IMG/VR virus record: IMGVR_UViG_3300044639_001067
Coordinates: 1-21,564 of that record
Strand: one strand, 5' to 3'
DNA: 21,564 nucleotides
Source: a virus
A model generated the notes under the pieces. That model had not been told where the DNA came from. It did not search any database and worked only from the letters and a program-made list of their open reading frames with translations. This document shows positions 1 to 7,441 of the stretch, piece by piece. Each line of letters opens with the position of its first letter. The stretch's first letter is position 1. The position numbers and the translations under genes were made by a program.

Positions 1-718
1 TACCTGCCGGCAACCCGAACGCATCTGTTCCTGTAACTTGAACTATACCTGTACCCGGGGCACTTAATATAATATTGCCATTGGCATTTTTAGATGTAAT
101 AGTATCGCCGTTTACTGTAAGATTGCCAAGAATAATATTACCAATATTACTTGTACTTGGTAATCCAAACTGTCCGCTATACACCGCACCACTAATATAA
201 ACACTATTGCCTGTAAAGCTAATAGGTTGATTGCTGGCATTGTAAGGAGTATTGTTACTGTTAAAGTTTAAGATACCCGACTGATAGTCAAATACCCATA
301 GATCATTGTTACCACTACCTGTAGCAAATACCTGTGTGCCTTTAGTTAATACGTTACCTGCTTGCCCGCTTGGACTGATATAAACTTTGATCTGATATGT
401 TGATCCAAACTCTGGTGGAATCCAGAATGTCCGTCCTGTTTGCCAAGTTAAAGTTGGTGTTGGAATTCCTGCTGTGCTAGTACATTCTATCGGAAGTGTA
501 GTCGGATAGACTGTTACAACACTACTGTTACTGCCAGGAATAATATTAGCGATTAGATCAGATTGTTGTAAGATTTTATCGCCACGTATTAACAGTGGAC
601 TTGGATTAGGTTCATTAGTCGCATCGATGTTGGCCGCTATGTCGGTCTTAGCTGCACCATAAACTATCTTCTTCCAAAGGTAGTCAACTTTTTGGCTATC
701 TGATGCGTTCTGAGCCAT
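1..718 (-). CDS. Virion structural protein, fibre-type (3' end outside window)
   Basis: An open frame starts with ATG at 716-718 and runs without a stop for 239 codons to the window edge, so the C-terminus is missing. The N-terminus reads MAQNASDSQKVDYLWKK. It is followed by a mixed beta-type sequence and then by the Gly-Asn-Ile/Leu motifs (GNIILGNLTVNGD, NGNIILSAPG) that also occur in the next genes upstream. Such GN(I/L)xVxGN repeats are common in fibre and surface proteins of aquatic T4-like phages. The start codon overlaps the stop of the upstream gene by one base (TAATG), so translation is probably coupled; I see no good ribosome binding site of its own. The exact role is unknown. It is inferred to be part of the fibre or surface decoration set. 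Confidence 0.75.
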   Translation of the reverse strand, partial: MAQNASDSQKVDYLWKKIVYGAAKTDIAANIDATNEPNPSPLLIRGDKILQQSDLIANIIPGSNSSVVTVYPTTLPIECTSTAGIPTPTLTWQTGRTFWIPPEFGSTYQIKVYISPSGQAGNVLTKGTQVFATGSGNNDLWVFDYQSGILNFNSNNTPYNASNQPISFTGNSVYISGAVYSGQFGLPSTSNIGNIILGNLTVNGDTITSKNANGNIILSAPGTGIVQVTGTDAFGLPAG

Positions 719-3624
719 TATGACACCGCCAATGTAGACACTGTTTGTCCACTTGCTAAAGCTATTCTAATTAATGCAACGTTGTTGGTTGCTGATGACA
801 TACTAACTGTTCCTAATGTCATTGTAAATGTTCCACTTAATGCCACATTAGCGGCAATTAGTGCTCCACTACCGCAACCATCTGATCCATTGCCACCAGC
901 ACCTGTATTACTTCCAGGAATACCGCTACCAGCATAGCTAGTCGAAGCAGTTAGCCAACCATTAAGTCCGCTAGTTGAATCGATAGTTGTACCGGGTGCA
1001 GCTACCCACACCCCTGCAACACCAGCTGGTGCTACAATATTTAAATTAAAGTTTGAAACGCCTGTACGTTGGAAGCCCATGGTAAAGTACTGATAACTAC
1101 TACCATCACTACTACGATTAGGTCCCACCGGCAAGAAACTTGCACTATAATTGCTGATGTCGTGACGTAATACACCTATACGAATCGTTGCTTCTTTGGT
1201 ACCTGCTACACCCGGATCACTAGCTTCAGTATAAACATTTGGTGTTGTCATAAAGTTAGTTAATCTTGCATACGCTGGGGTATGTATAGTATTAGCTAAG
1301 AAGTATGTGCTACGTACTGCTGGATTAGTATTAGCTGACGTGTTTGCAGATATTGCAATTTCACTAATACCACTTTGTGCCGCAGTATGCACTTGAATGC
1401 GTCTTGTGTTTACATTTCTTGCTGTACTAGTGCCGTTAACGTTAGTAGCTACAACTTGAATGTTAGCTACTGCTCGCACACTTGCTTGGTTAATTGCCAC
1501 AGTTAAGTTAGCAAAATTATATGCCGCAACATTGCCTGTACCTGCTACAGGAGTTCCGCTAGCTAACATTGGGCTACTTACGTTACTTAAGTTTACATAA
1601 GCGTGGGTATTAGCTAGGATAACGTTGCCACTACCTTCTAATACTGTGCCTGAGTTAACTGCTACTACGTTAGCTGTATTGTTCCATGTTTGGCCAAGCC
1701 AACTACTAATAGATACATCTTGTAACCATAACTGCGGACTACCTGTGTTAAAATACGGAACTCCAGAAATATAACGATATGTGCCCGGTGCTCTAATTGC
1801 TACATTGCCGCCACTAACTGTAGGTGCTGTAGTTACATCATCTTTGACAAACTCAACGTTGCCAGTAGCACCTGTTGTAGTATGATTTAACCCAAAGCGA
1901 TTAATACCAACTGGGATTGAACCGCCTTGCGCTATTACGTTAGCTTCAAACCCATAATAATATCTTGGGTAGTATGTTGAACTAGCAAAGGTGGTTGCAA
2001 CTCCTGCCGATGTTAGTAACCAATAGTCACTAAATGCTTCAATGCCTAAGTTGCCCGATATTGTTGCTGTTGTTTGAGCGGCAATATTTATATTACCACG
2101 AACTGTGCCATTTACCACTGCTTGTAAGAACCCTACATTGGCATTATAAGAATAACTAGTGCTTACATTACCCGTTGTGGTGATTAGTGTTGTGCCTGTG
2201 GCTACTGTTCTGCTTACACTAGCATTGGCTGTTAAGGTCGTGCCGCCAGTGTTGTCTACTGCACCACTGGCCAAGGTTGCATTTGTTCCTACACTACCTG
2301 TAAATGTTAATGTTTTTGTGTTTAATCCAGCTGGTGGACTTACACTGTTACCATAAACTTTTAATGTTGTCGATGTATAACGTGGAAGAATTGCTGGGTT
2401 AGTAATATCACTAGTTAGCAAGGCTAAGTTAACTGACAGTGTACCCGTACCTGTATTTGTAACATAGGTCTTGTTAGCATATGGTCCTTGGGCGCCGCCG
2501 GCTGATGTATTGTTAGATACGTTAGCATAAGTGCCGTCGCCCCAGTTAATACTCCAAGTAACTGCTGTGGCTGTATTAGTATTAGTTGTTGAGTTTTGTA
2601 GATAAACTATGTTACCTTGTATACTATAAAGATCGTTTCCTGTTAATGGGCTAGAACTAATATTAGCTCTAAATAATCCAAGTCCCATTGCAGGGTCAGC
2701 AGCATATATAGTGATGTAGTTAGTTCTTACTGCTCCTGCTGTGTTACTTGGGCTTGCGCCTGTTGTATTATTAGCAGTTACTATAACAGTATAAGGTGTG
2801 CCTACGTTAGTAGCGTAAGTATGTGGAATTGTTGAACTACTTGAAATAGTATTTGACGTACCGTCGCCCCAACTAACAACATATTGATTTACATTACCTT
2901 GTGGAACCATTGTTAATAATATAGTTTGTCCTACACCGCCAGCTGTAGTATTGGCCGAAAATGTAACACTGCGAACAAATGTATTAGTGAATAAATTCTG
3001 CGCTACGCTGTTAAGAATATCAATAGCGTCAGTAACCTTAGTGCTTGTTGTAAATCCTAAATAGGCCGCATTATTATCGGCTAAGTTTCCATCTGATGCA
3101 GACCCTAATGGAATTAAGTTACCGTAGTTAGTGCCTATTACCTGTTCATCAACATAGGCTTTAGTTGCTGCATCTGTATTATCAGTTGGTGTACCAACAT
3201 TAATAATTCTATTATTGCCAGCATTAATGTTACCGCTAATAAAAACATTGCCGATGTTGATGTTGGCTACAATTAAATTTCCACTAACAGTTAAATTTTG
3301 TAGTATACCAACATTAGTGATATTAGGTTGATTGGCTGTTTGTATAGTACCGTATAGGCCATTAGCATATACGTTGCGCCATTGGTTGGTGATTGTACCA
3401 ATGTCATAACTTATGTTAGCACCAGTATATACATGGCCGTTTCCAGCTAGGATGTTGCCGTTTACATGAAGAGCTTGTTGCGGGATGTCTGTGTTAATAC
3501 CAATACGATAATTAACTACGTCCCAGTATTGTAGGGTCAGCCCGGAAGAGGTCAGGCTAAGGTCTGTGCCTTGACGGTCTAGATTAGCTAGTAGAGAATA
3601 CCCCGGAACGCGACTGATTGCCAT
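718..3624 (-). CDS. Large fibre/adhesin-type structural protein with PKD-like domains (968 aa)
   Basis: This is the largest gene in the window. Residues 50-145 carry repeated Gly-Asn-Ile/Leu motifs, followed at 144-159 by GTPTDNTDAATKAYVD, a motif typical of phage tail-fibre proteins just before the shaft. Two WGDGT motifs, near residues 251 and 360, each followed by a Val-rich strand region, look like PKD/Ig-like beta-sandwich domains that often mediate surface binding. The rest is very rich in Asn, Thr, Ser, Ala and Val, with few charged residues. The C-terminus (about 905-935) is Gly-rich and resembles a fibre tip. A late-type box GATAAATA lies 24 bases upstream of the ATG, with a weak GGAT ribosome site between. 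It probably takes part in host recognition or decorates the virion. Which of these it is cannot be decided from sequence alone. Confidence 0.7.
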   Translation of the reverse strand: MAISRVPGYSLLANLDRQGTDLSLTSSGLTLQYWDVVNYRIGINTDIPQQALHVNGNILAGNGHVYTGANISYDIGTITNQWRNVYANGLYGTIQTANQPNITNVGILQNLTVSGNLIVANINIGNVFISGNINAGNNRIINVGTPTDNTDAATKAYVDEQVIGTNYGNLIPLGSASDGNLADNNAAYLGFTTSTKVTDAIDILNSVAQNLFTNTFVRSVTFSANTTAGGVGQTILLTMVPQGNVNQYVVSWGDGTSNTISSSSTIPHTYATNVGTPYTVIVTANNTTGASPSNTAGAVRTNYITIYAADPAMGLGLFRANISSSPLTGNDLYSIQGNIVYLQNSTTNTNTATAVTWSINWGDGTYANVSNNTSAGGAQGPYANKTYVTNTGTGTLSVNLALLTSDITNPAILPRYTSTTLKVYGNSVSPPAGLNTKTLTFTGSVGTNATLASGAVDNTGGTTLTANASVSRTVATGTTLITTTGNVSTSYSYNANVGFLQAVVNGTVRGNINIAAQTTATISGNLGIEAFSDYWLLTSAGVATTFASSTYYPRYYYGFEANVIAQGGSIPVGINRFGLNHTTTGATGNVEFVKDDVTTAPTVSGGNVAIRAPGTYRYISGVPYFNTGSPQLWLQDVSISSWLGQTWNNTANVVAVNSGTVLEGSGNVILANTHAYVNLSNVSSPMLASGTPVAGTGNVAAYNFANLTVAINQASVRAVANIQVVATNVNGTSTARNVNTRRIQVHTAAQSGISEIAISANTSANTNPAVRSTYFLANTIHTPAYARLTNFMTTPNVYTEASDPGVAGTKEATIRIGVLRHDISNYSASFLPVGPNRSSDGSSYQYFTMGFQRTGVSNFNLNIVAPAGVAGVWVAAPGTTIDSTSGLNGWLTASTSYAGSGIPGSNTGAGGNGSDGCGSGALIAANVALSGTFTMTLGTVSMSSATNNVALIRIALASGQTVSTLAVS

Positions 3625-3647
3625 TAATAATTATCCAACCTTTATAC

Positions 3648-3655
3648 TATTTATC
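3648..3655 (-). promoter_or_regulatory. Late-type promoter box GATAAATA
   Basis: The minus strand reads GATAAATA in the 38-base gap upstream of the ATG at 3624. It matches NATAAATA, which fits the T4 late consensus TATAAATA. The same 8-mer recurs at 5106-5113 and 6220-6227, always just upstream of a minus-strand structural gene. Confidence 0.6.
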
Positions 3656-3662
3656 TGGATAA

Positions 3663-4103
3663 CTAGGCTATGTTTGAAACTGTGCTTGCGAACCCGCTTA
3701 TGATTGTAATAGCTGCGCCGTTGTTCGGTGCGCTATTGAAAATAATGTTTCCAGTACCATTAAAAGTATAATTAGTTACAGGTATTTGGTACACAGTACC
3801 TGCATGTACCAATACTTTATTTTCATCACCTGATGTAAAATTTGTGCTTAGTGGCCAAAATTGTGTAGCTACTCCGTTGCCTGTGAAGTTATCTCTAGCA
3901 ATAGTAACGTTACCTTCACGTGCAATAGCATTCCAACTTGGCGTGCCTGTCATGTTAGCCCAAAATTCTAATTTACTTGTCGTTGTGTTCCATCGCACTT
4001 GCGCATTAGCAGGATTACTAGGACCAATACTACTAGTACCAGTAGGAACACCAAGAGCGTAGCTACCACTGCGGAAAACGGTATTCTTAAGCATGTGTCC
4101 CAT
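3663..4103 (-). CDS. Small virion structural protein (146 aa)
   Basis: This 146-residue protein is rich in Asn, Thr and Gly. Its central segment, QVRWNTTTSKLEFW, is closely echoed in the 221-residue protein two genes upstream (QLRWNETTKVWQ), so the two probably share a beta-structured domain. The C-terminal part (about 90-140) alternates short strands and loops. ATG at 4103 lies two bases after the upstream stop, consistent with translational coupling. A second in-frame ATG at 4094 has its own GGGAC site and is a possible alternative start. It is probably part of the same fibre or surface complex as its neighbours, but no specific family is recognised. Confidence 0.65.
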   Translation of the reverse strand: MGHMLKNTVFRSGSYALGVPTGTSSIGPSNPANAQVRWNTTTSKLEFWANMTGTPSWNAIAREGNVTIARDNFTGNGVATQFWPLSTNFTSGDENKVLVHAGTVYQIPVTNYTFNGTGNIIFNSAPNNGAAITIISGFASTVSNIA

Positions 4104-4105
4104 GG

Positions 4106-4411
4106 TTAGATCCCTACGTAACTTACTGTTGCCATTAGTTGTCCACCAGAATTACCTTTAATCTGGTCTCCTGAAGATAATACTAATTTTTCCATATCTA
4201 CAACAAATGTGTCTGCGGCGGCTATTTGAACTTCTTTGTATATTGCAGATGGTGTAGAGCTCACTGAATTTGGAGCAGCTACTGCCCATAAATTTAAATT
4301 TGCTGCCGACGATCCCTGATTGCAGAAATACATCACCGATACAACTGTATTACCAGAACTAACATAAATGTTAGCAGGTATTAACGTAAGAGCAGTATTA
4401 ATTATTGCCAT
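4106..4411 (-). CDS. Small hypothetical structural protein (101 aa)
   Basis: A compact beta-rich protein that begins MAIINTALTLIPANIYVSSG and ends QLMATVSYVGI. It has no signal peptide or membrane helix. A good AGGA ribosome site sits about 10 bases before the ATG. It lies nine bases after the upstream stop and two bases before the next gene, so it belongs to the same structural operon. Small proteins of this type next to fibre genes in T4-like phages are usually virion components or adaptors. That role is inferred from position, and I do not recognise the family with certainty. Confidence 0.6.
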   Translation of the reverse strand: MAIINTALTLIPANIYVSSGNTVVSVMYFCNQGSSAANLNLWAVAAPNSVSSTPSAIYKEVQIAAADTFVVDMEKLVLSSGDQIKGNSGGQLMATVSYVGI

Positions 4412-4420
4412 TTTTTATTC

Positions 4421-5086
4421 CTATAATATTAGTGAAAAGCCAAAAGCTCTTCGTTTTGTTACTAATTCTTCGTTAGTTGATGCAGGGTTCGTTACATATA
4501 ACCCAGTTTGTCCTGCTCCTTCAGCTGCTGCATTAAGAACAACACTACCTGTGGCCGCAGTATATACAACGTTAGCATATTTCATATTAAATGCACCTTG
4601 CACTGTAACATATGAAGTCGCACCCACGTTAGCATAAATTGTGTAACTATTAACATTTAGATTAGCACCCAATACCGGTGCTTTGTCATCAAATAATGCT
4701 GTTAAGCCAGTGCTGGATGTTGATAAGGTAGTATATTGACTACCATCACCTGGACTACCAGGTGTTACCCCACTAATTTGCCACACCTTAGTAGTTTCGT
4801 TCCAACGTAGTTGAACGTTACCACCGGGAGCAGTACCACGGGCAATTTCAATACCTGATGTAGTTCCCAAAGAACTAACACCGTTACCGGTTTCGCCTGC
4901 ATTAAGTGTAATAATATTATCTGTAATAACCTGTGTATTACTGCTAATAGCTGTAATATTACCGCGAACAGTAAGGTTACCAGTTACAAATAAGTGGTCT
5001 GTATCTAAGGTAATATTAGAACTCGCACTCGTTTTAAAGGGTGTTTGAATTACTAAATTACCGTTATATTTCTTTACGCTAGCCAT
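4421..5086 (-). CDS. Fibre-type virion structural protein (221 aa)
   Basis: Residues 28-60 carry the repeated beta motif seen in neighbouring genes (LFVTGNLTVRGNITAISSN). This is followed by QVITDNIITLNAGETG, a sequence style common in surface proteins of aquatic T4-like phages. The middle has a QLRWNETTKVWQ segment shared with the 146-residue protein downstream. The C-terminus (NPASTNEELVTKRRAF) resembles the ...TKAYVD-type end of fibre shaft segments. The late box GATAAATA at 5106-5113 sits 20 bases before the ATG, and a weak GGAT ribosome site is present. It is inferred to be a fibre or decoration protein and the first gene of a late transcript that runs leftward. Confidence 0.65.
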   Translation of the reverse strand: MASVKKYNGNLVIQTPFKTSASSNITLDTDHLFVTGNLTVRGNITAISSNTQVITDNIITLNAGETGNGVSSLGTTSGIEIARGTAPGGNVQLRWNETTKVWQISGVTPGSPGDGSQYTTLSTSSTGLTALFDDKAPVLGANLNVNSYTIYANVGATSYVTVQGAFNMKYANVVYTAATGSVVLNAAAEGAGQTGLYVTNPASTNEELVTKRRAFGFSLIL

Positions 5087-5105
5087 CGTTTAATCCAGTT
5101 TCTAT

Positions 5106-5113
5106 TATTTATC
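5106..5113 (-). promoter_or_regulatory. Late-type promoter box GATAAATA
   Basis: The minus strand reads GATAAATA 20 bases upstream of the ATG at 5086 and just downstream of the terminator hairpin at 5131-5158. The order terminator, promoter, gene marks a transcript boundary. Confidence 0.6.
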
Positions 5114-5130
5114 TTCAAAGCGAGAGATAA

Positions 5131-5158
5131 AAAAATAGCACCCGTAGGTGCTATTTTT
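5131..5158. terminator. Intrinsic terminator between structural genes
   Basis: A perfect 12-bp inverted repeat (AAAAATAGCACC / GGTGCTATTTTT) with a four-base loop, flanked by A and T runs so it can work in either direction. It lies 13 bases past the stop of the gene at 5171-6139 and would end that minus-strand transcript. Confidence 0.85.
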
Positions 5159-5170
5159 AGTTGACTAAAA

Positions 5171-6139
5171 TTAGTCGTTTGTTGCTAGTTTTACTGAAGT
5201 ACTTGCTACTGCTGTATTCATAGTCCATATAACATGGCTATTAGCAGCAAATTCTGTACCAGGAGTACCTGTACCACCTGGGAACAACAATGCTGTTTGT
5301 CCTTCAAGTTTACCTACCCAATATGTACCACCTGCGCTATCACTAGCTTGGATAGTCATCTGTCCTGAGGCTAATGGACCACCAGCTGCTGTAATTTGTG
5401 CTACTGATGGGTTATTAGCATCTTCGTTACCGTTAATACCTGTTGGAACTAGGCGAACTGTGTCTGTGCCTTGGTTGTTGGTTACTTTGTAACGACGTGA
5501 ACCTTTTTGTGAAAGGATATCAGATACTCTACCGCTTGTGCCTGTTGAGATCCATGCATTGGCTTGGATTGTATTAGCTGTTGTGACTGCTGGAATAAGA
5601 ACTGGTAAAATATCACCTAAGCGACCAACGTCACCAAAACTAACAGGTGAACTGATAGCTGCTGTGTTGGCTGTAGACATTGTAATATTACCGCTTGCAA
5701 CATCAACGCTAACAACACGAGTTGGATTACCTAATGTGGTTGTAGTAAAGAACACGTTAGCAACCATACCTGCATAGATACCGCTGGTTACACCGCTTGA
5801 GAATTTAAATACTTTGCCTGCAATTTGAGTAAATCCATCAACCACAACATTACCTGGTTTATTGAATGTCACTGTTGGAACTGATGTATAGCCACTACCT
5901 GCTTCTGTAATAGTAGCAGTAGCAACGTTACCGTCACCTGGTGCATTATCTGCCGCTGCAACAAAAGTAATAGTAGCTGCCGCTGTTGTTCCACCAATTG
6001 GACTTGCACTAAAACTAATTGTAGTACCAGCTGAATAGCTATTAGCACCATTAACAGTCAACGAAGCAATACCTTCACCACCTGGTGATCCTGCACCGCC
6101 AGTGCCGTTAAAAAATCTTTCATTAATTGGACGTCCCAT
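5171..6139 (-). CDS. Virion structural protein with GxGY-type repeat (322 aa)
   Basis: The N-terminus contains a Gly-rich stretch (residues 11-24, GTGGAGSPGGEG). It is followed by a beta-rich region with GSGYTSVPTVTF at 81-92, a motif I associate with repetitive structural proteins of aquatic phages. The remainder alternates short Val/Thr strands with Gly/Asn turns, as in a fibre or baseplate-wedge decoration protein. The ribosome site is strong (AAGGAG, six bases before the ATG). A leader of about 80 bases separates the late box at 6220-6227 from the ATG and contains two small inverted repeats (6177-6190 and 6196-6209). A strong terminator follows, so the gene is probably transcribed on its own. 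Its exact place in the virion is unknown. Confidence 0.65.
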   Translation of the reverse strand: MGRPINERFFNGTGGAGSPGGEGIASLTVNGANSYSAGTTISFSASPIGGTTAAATITFVAAADNAPGDGNVATATITEAGSGYTSVPTVTFNKPGNVVVDGFTQIAGKVFKFSSGVTSGIYAGMVANVFFTTTTLGNPTRVVSVDVASGNITMSTANTAAISSPVSFGDVGRLGDILPVLIPAVTTANTIQANAWISTGTSGRVSDILSQKGSRRYKVTNNQGTDTVRLVPTGINGNEDANNPSVAQITAAGGPLASGQMTIQASDSAGGTYWVGKLEGQTALLFPGGTGTPGTEFAANSHVIWTMNTAVASTSVKLATND

Positions 6140-6219
6140 TTGTTTCTCCTTATATGTTATGGCGTTCTAGGCCTACGCGGTGGGGACCGCATAAACTCTC
6201 ATTTAAGAGCGAACAAGTA

Positions 6220-6227
6220 TATTTATC
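6220..6227 (-). promoter_or_regulatory. Late-type promoter box GATAAATA
   Basis: The minus strand reads GATAAATA, the only late-type box between the divergent genes at 6139 (minus) and 6289 (plus). It lies six bases from the -35 hexamer of the oppositely directed sigma70 promoter, so late and early promoters sit side by side. Confidence 0.5.
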
Positions 6228-6232
6228 GTAAC

Positions 6233-6261
6233 TTGACTTTTTAACTGAAAGATAGTATAAT
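6233..6261 (+). promoter_or_regulatory. Near-consensus sigma70 promoter
   Basis: TTGACT (6233-6238) and TATAAT (6256-6261) are separated by 17 bases, which is the host housekeeping sigma-factor pattern. The start of transcription would be near 6268, giving a leader of about 20 bases with AAGGGGAG (6277-6284) ahead of the ATG at 6289. It would be active immediately after infection, unlike the late boxes used by the surrounding genes. Confidence 0.85.
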
Positions 6262-6288
6262 AGCTATTCATTTGTTAAGGGGAGTTGT

Positions 6289-7125
6289 ATGACTATGTAC
6301 AAGGGTGAACAGGTAACTGCTATGATTGGTGTGGCTAAGGCGCACAATGGCAGGTTTATTAATAATTTTTACATTGACGTTAACTTTATTGACATTGCAC
6401 TACGTGATGATGGTTTGATTAAATTTTGTAACAAGGATGCTACTGCTGAAAGTGTTATTAGCTATGCATTTAACGAGGCTGTACGTAGTTTATGTAGAAG
6501 CGACTACATGGACAAATTTTCTGCTGATGAATTTGTTGTTATTAATGAATACTACAAAGGCACTACTAAGAAACATGCTGAATTATTTGCTAACAGTGTT
6601 AAGGAAGGTACAGCACAGGTAGGATTTGACTGTAGGTATGCTAATATTACATTTGGCAACGGACACAGCGACTTTATTAAATGGAACATGGCAGTTAATA
6701 GACTGGGTGCTAATTATTTGTACTTATACAACGATTGGGGTACTACAGAACGCATAGCACATGAGACTAGGTTATATGGTGATGCTATGACTAGTGCTGA
6801 TAAGTTAACAGGTTGGCTGTGTACATGGCATGGTTTTACTAGAGCCTTAGATGACTACGATGTAGTTACTACTAGTGAACTTAATGCGATTATACGCAAA
6901 CGTCCTAAACTTGTAGGTGACAGATTAGTTAAGCGTGGTATAAGTGAATATGATGTTGAAACTGAAGCTAAGATTGAAAATATTGTAGAAGCATTGCGCA
7001 CTGAATTTGATAATGAAAGTTTAAAACAAACAGGTGCATTTATTAGCAAGGCTACATTTAATTGGCTTAAAGAGGAGCTTACAGAAGCAGTTACTAAAAG
7101 TGCAAACTATAAAATACTACACTAA
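6289..7125 (+). CDS. Unrecognised protein, probable early gene (278 aa)
   Basis: A soluble-looking protein with mixed charge and many aromatic residues. It has no signal peptide, membrane segment or motif I can assign. Visible points are an aromatic-rich middle (residues 125-190, with NYLYLYNDWG and WLCTWHG) and a charged, helix-prone C-terminal third (about 200-275). The start is fixed by AAGGGGAG, five bases before the ATG; the second ATG two codons on is less well spaced. It is the first gene behind a near-consensus sigma70 promoter and is followed by a second small gene and a terminator. This makes an isolated plus-strand pair inside minus-strand late genes. A role in early host modification is a guess from position and promoter type only. 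Confidence 0.7.
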   Translation: MTMYKGEQVTAMIGVAKAHNGRFINNFYIDVNFIDIALRDDGLIKFCNKDATAESVISYAFNEAVRSLCRSDYMDKFSADEFVVINEYYKGTTKKHAELFANSVKEGTAQVGFDCRYANITFGNGHSDFIKWNMAVNRLGANYLYLYNDWGTTERIAHETRLYGDAMTSADKLTGWLCTWHGFTRALDDYDVVTTSELNAIIRKRPKLVGDRLVKRGISEYDVETEAKIENIVEALRTEFDNESLKQTGAFISKATFNWLKEELTEAVTKSANYKILH

Positions 7126-7135
7126 GGAGATGGCT

Positions 7136-7375
7136 ATGAGCAAATATACAAAAATTGAACGTAGATTAGTTGATGGTAGAATTATTAGGCGTGATACTAA
7201 TAAAATTGACACTAAGATGGAAGATATTATTAGTAAACTTGCGGCTAAGTTGCTGTGGGATTTAGATGAGTTGTGTTACGAAAATTTAAATGGCGCACAG
7301 CTAACAGACAATAAATCTCATAAGATGTACGAAAAACTTACCTCAAGATTAACTAGGGCAGTGTGTACTAGTTAA
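7136..7375 (+). CDS. Small unrecognised protein, probable early gene (79 aa)
   Basis: A 79-residue, strongly basic N-terminal protein (MSKYTKIERRLVDGRIIRRD) followed by a helix-prone C-terminal half. No membrane segment or known motif is visible. ATG at 7136 is chosen because AAGGAG (7124-7129) lies six bases before it. The ATG at 7130 abuts that site with no spacing, and an in-frame start far upstream at 7034 would overlap the previous gene by about 90 bases. The ribosome site overlaps the stop codon of the 278-residue gene, so the two are surely co-transcribed and probably translationally coupled. Small basic early proteins in phages often bind host proteins or nucleic acid, but nothing here shows which. 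Confidence 0.7.
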   Translation: MSKYTKIERRLVDGRIIRRDTNKIDTKMEDIISKLAAKLLWDLDELCYENLNGAQLTDNKSHKMYEKLTSRLTRAVCTS

Positions 7376-7390
7376 TAAATTTAGTCAACA

Positions 7391-7414
7391 AAAAAGCCCC
7401 TTGCGGGGCTTTTT
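7391..7414. terminator. Strong bidirectional intrinsic terminator
   Basis: A perfect 10-bp inverted repeat (AAAAAGCCCC / GGGGCTTTTT) with a TTGC loop lies between the converging 79-residue gene (ends 7375) and gp23 (ends 7442). It has a T run in both directions and so would end both the early plus-strand transcript and the late capsid transcript. Confidence 0.93.
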
Positions 7415-7441
7415 CTTATCGATACCTTTAAGGTTTTAATC

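Noticed and set aside
2085-2092. TATAAATA on the minus strand as a late promoter
   Set aside because: It lies deep inside the 968-residue coding region with no gene start nearby, so it is probably chance in AT-rich codons.
7034-7135. 113-residue version of the small early protein
   Set aside because: It overlaps the preceding gene by 92 bases. AAGGAG with ideal spacing points to ATG at 7136.
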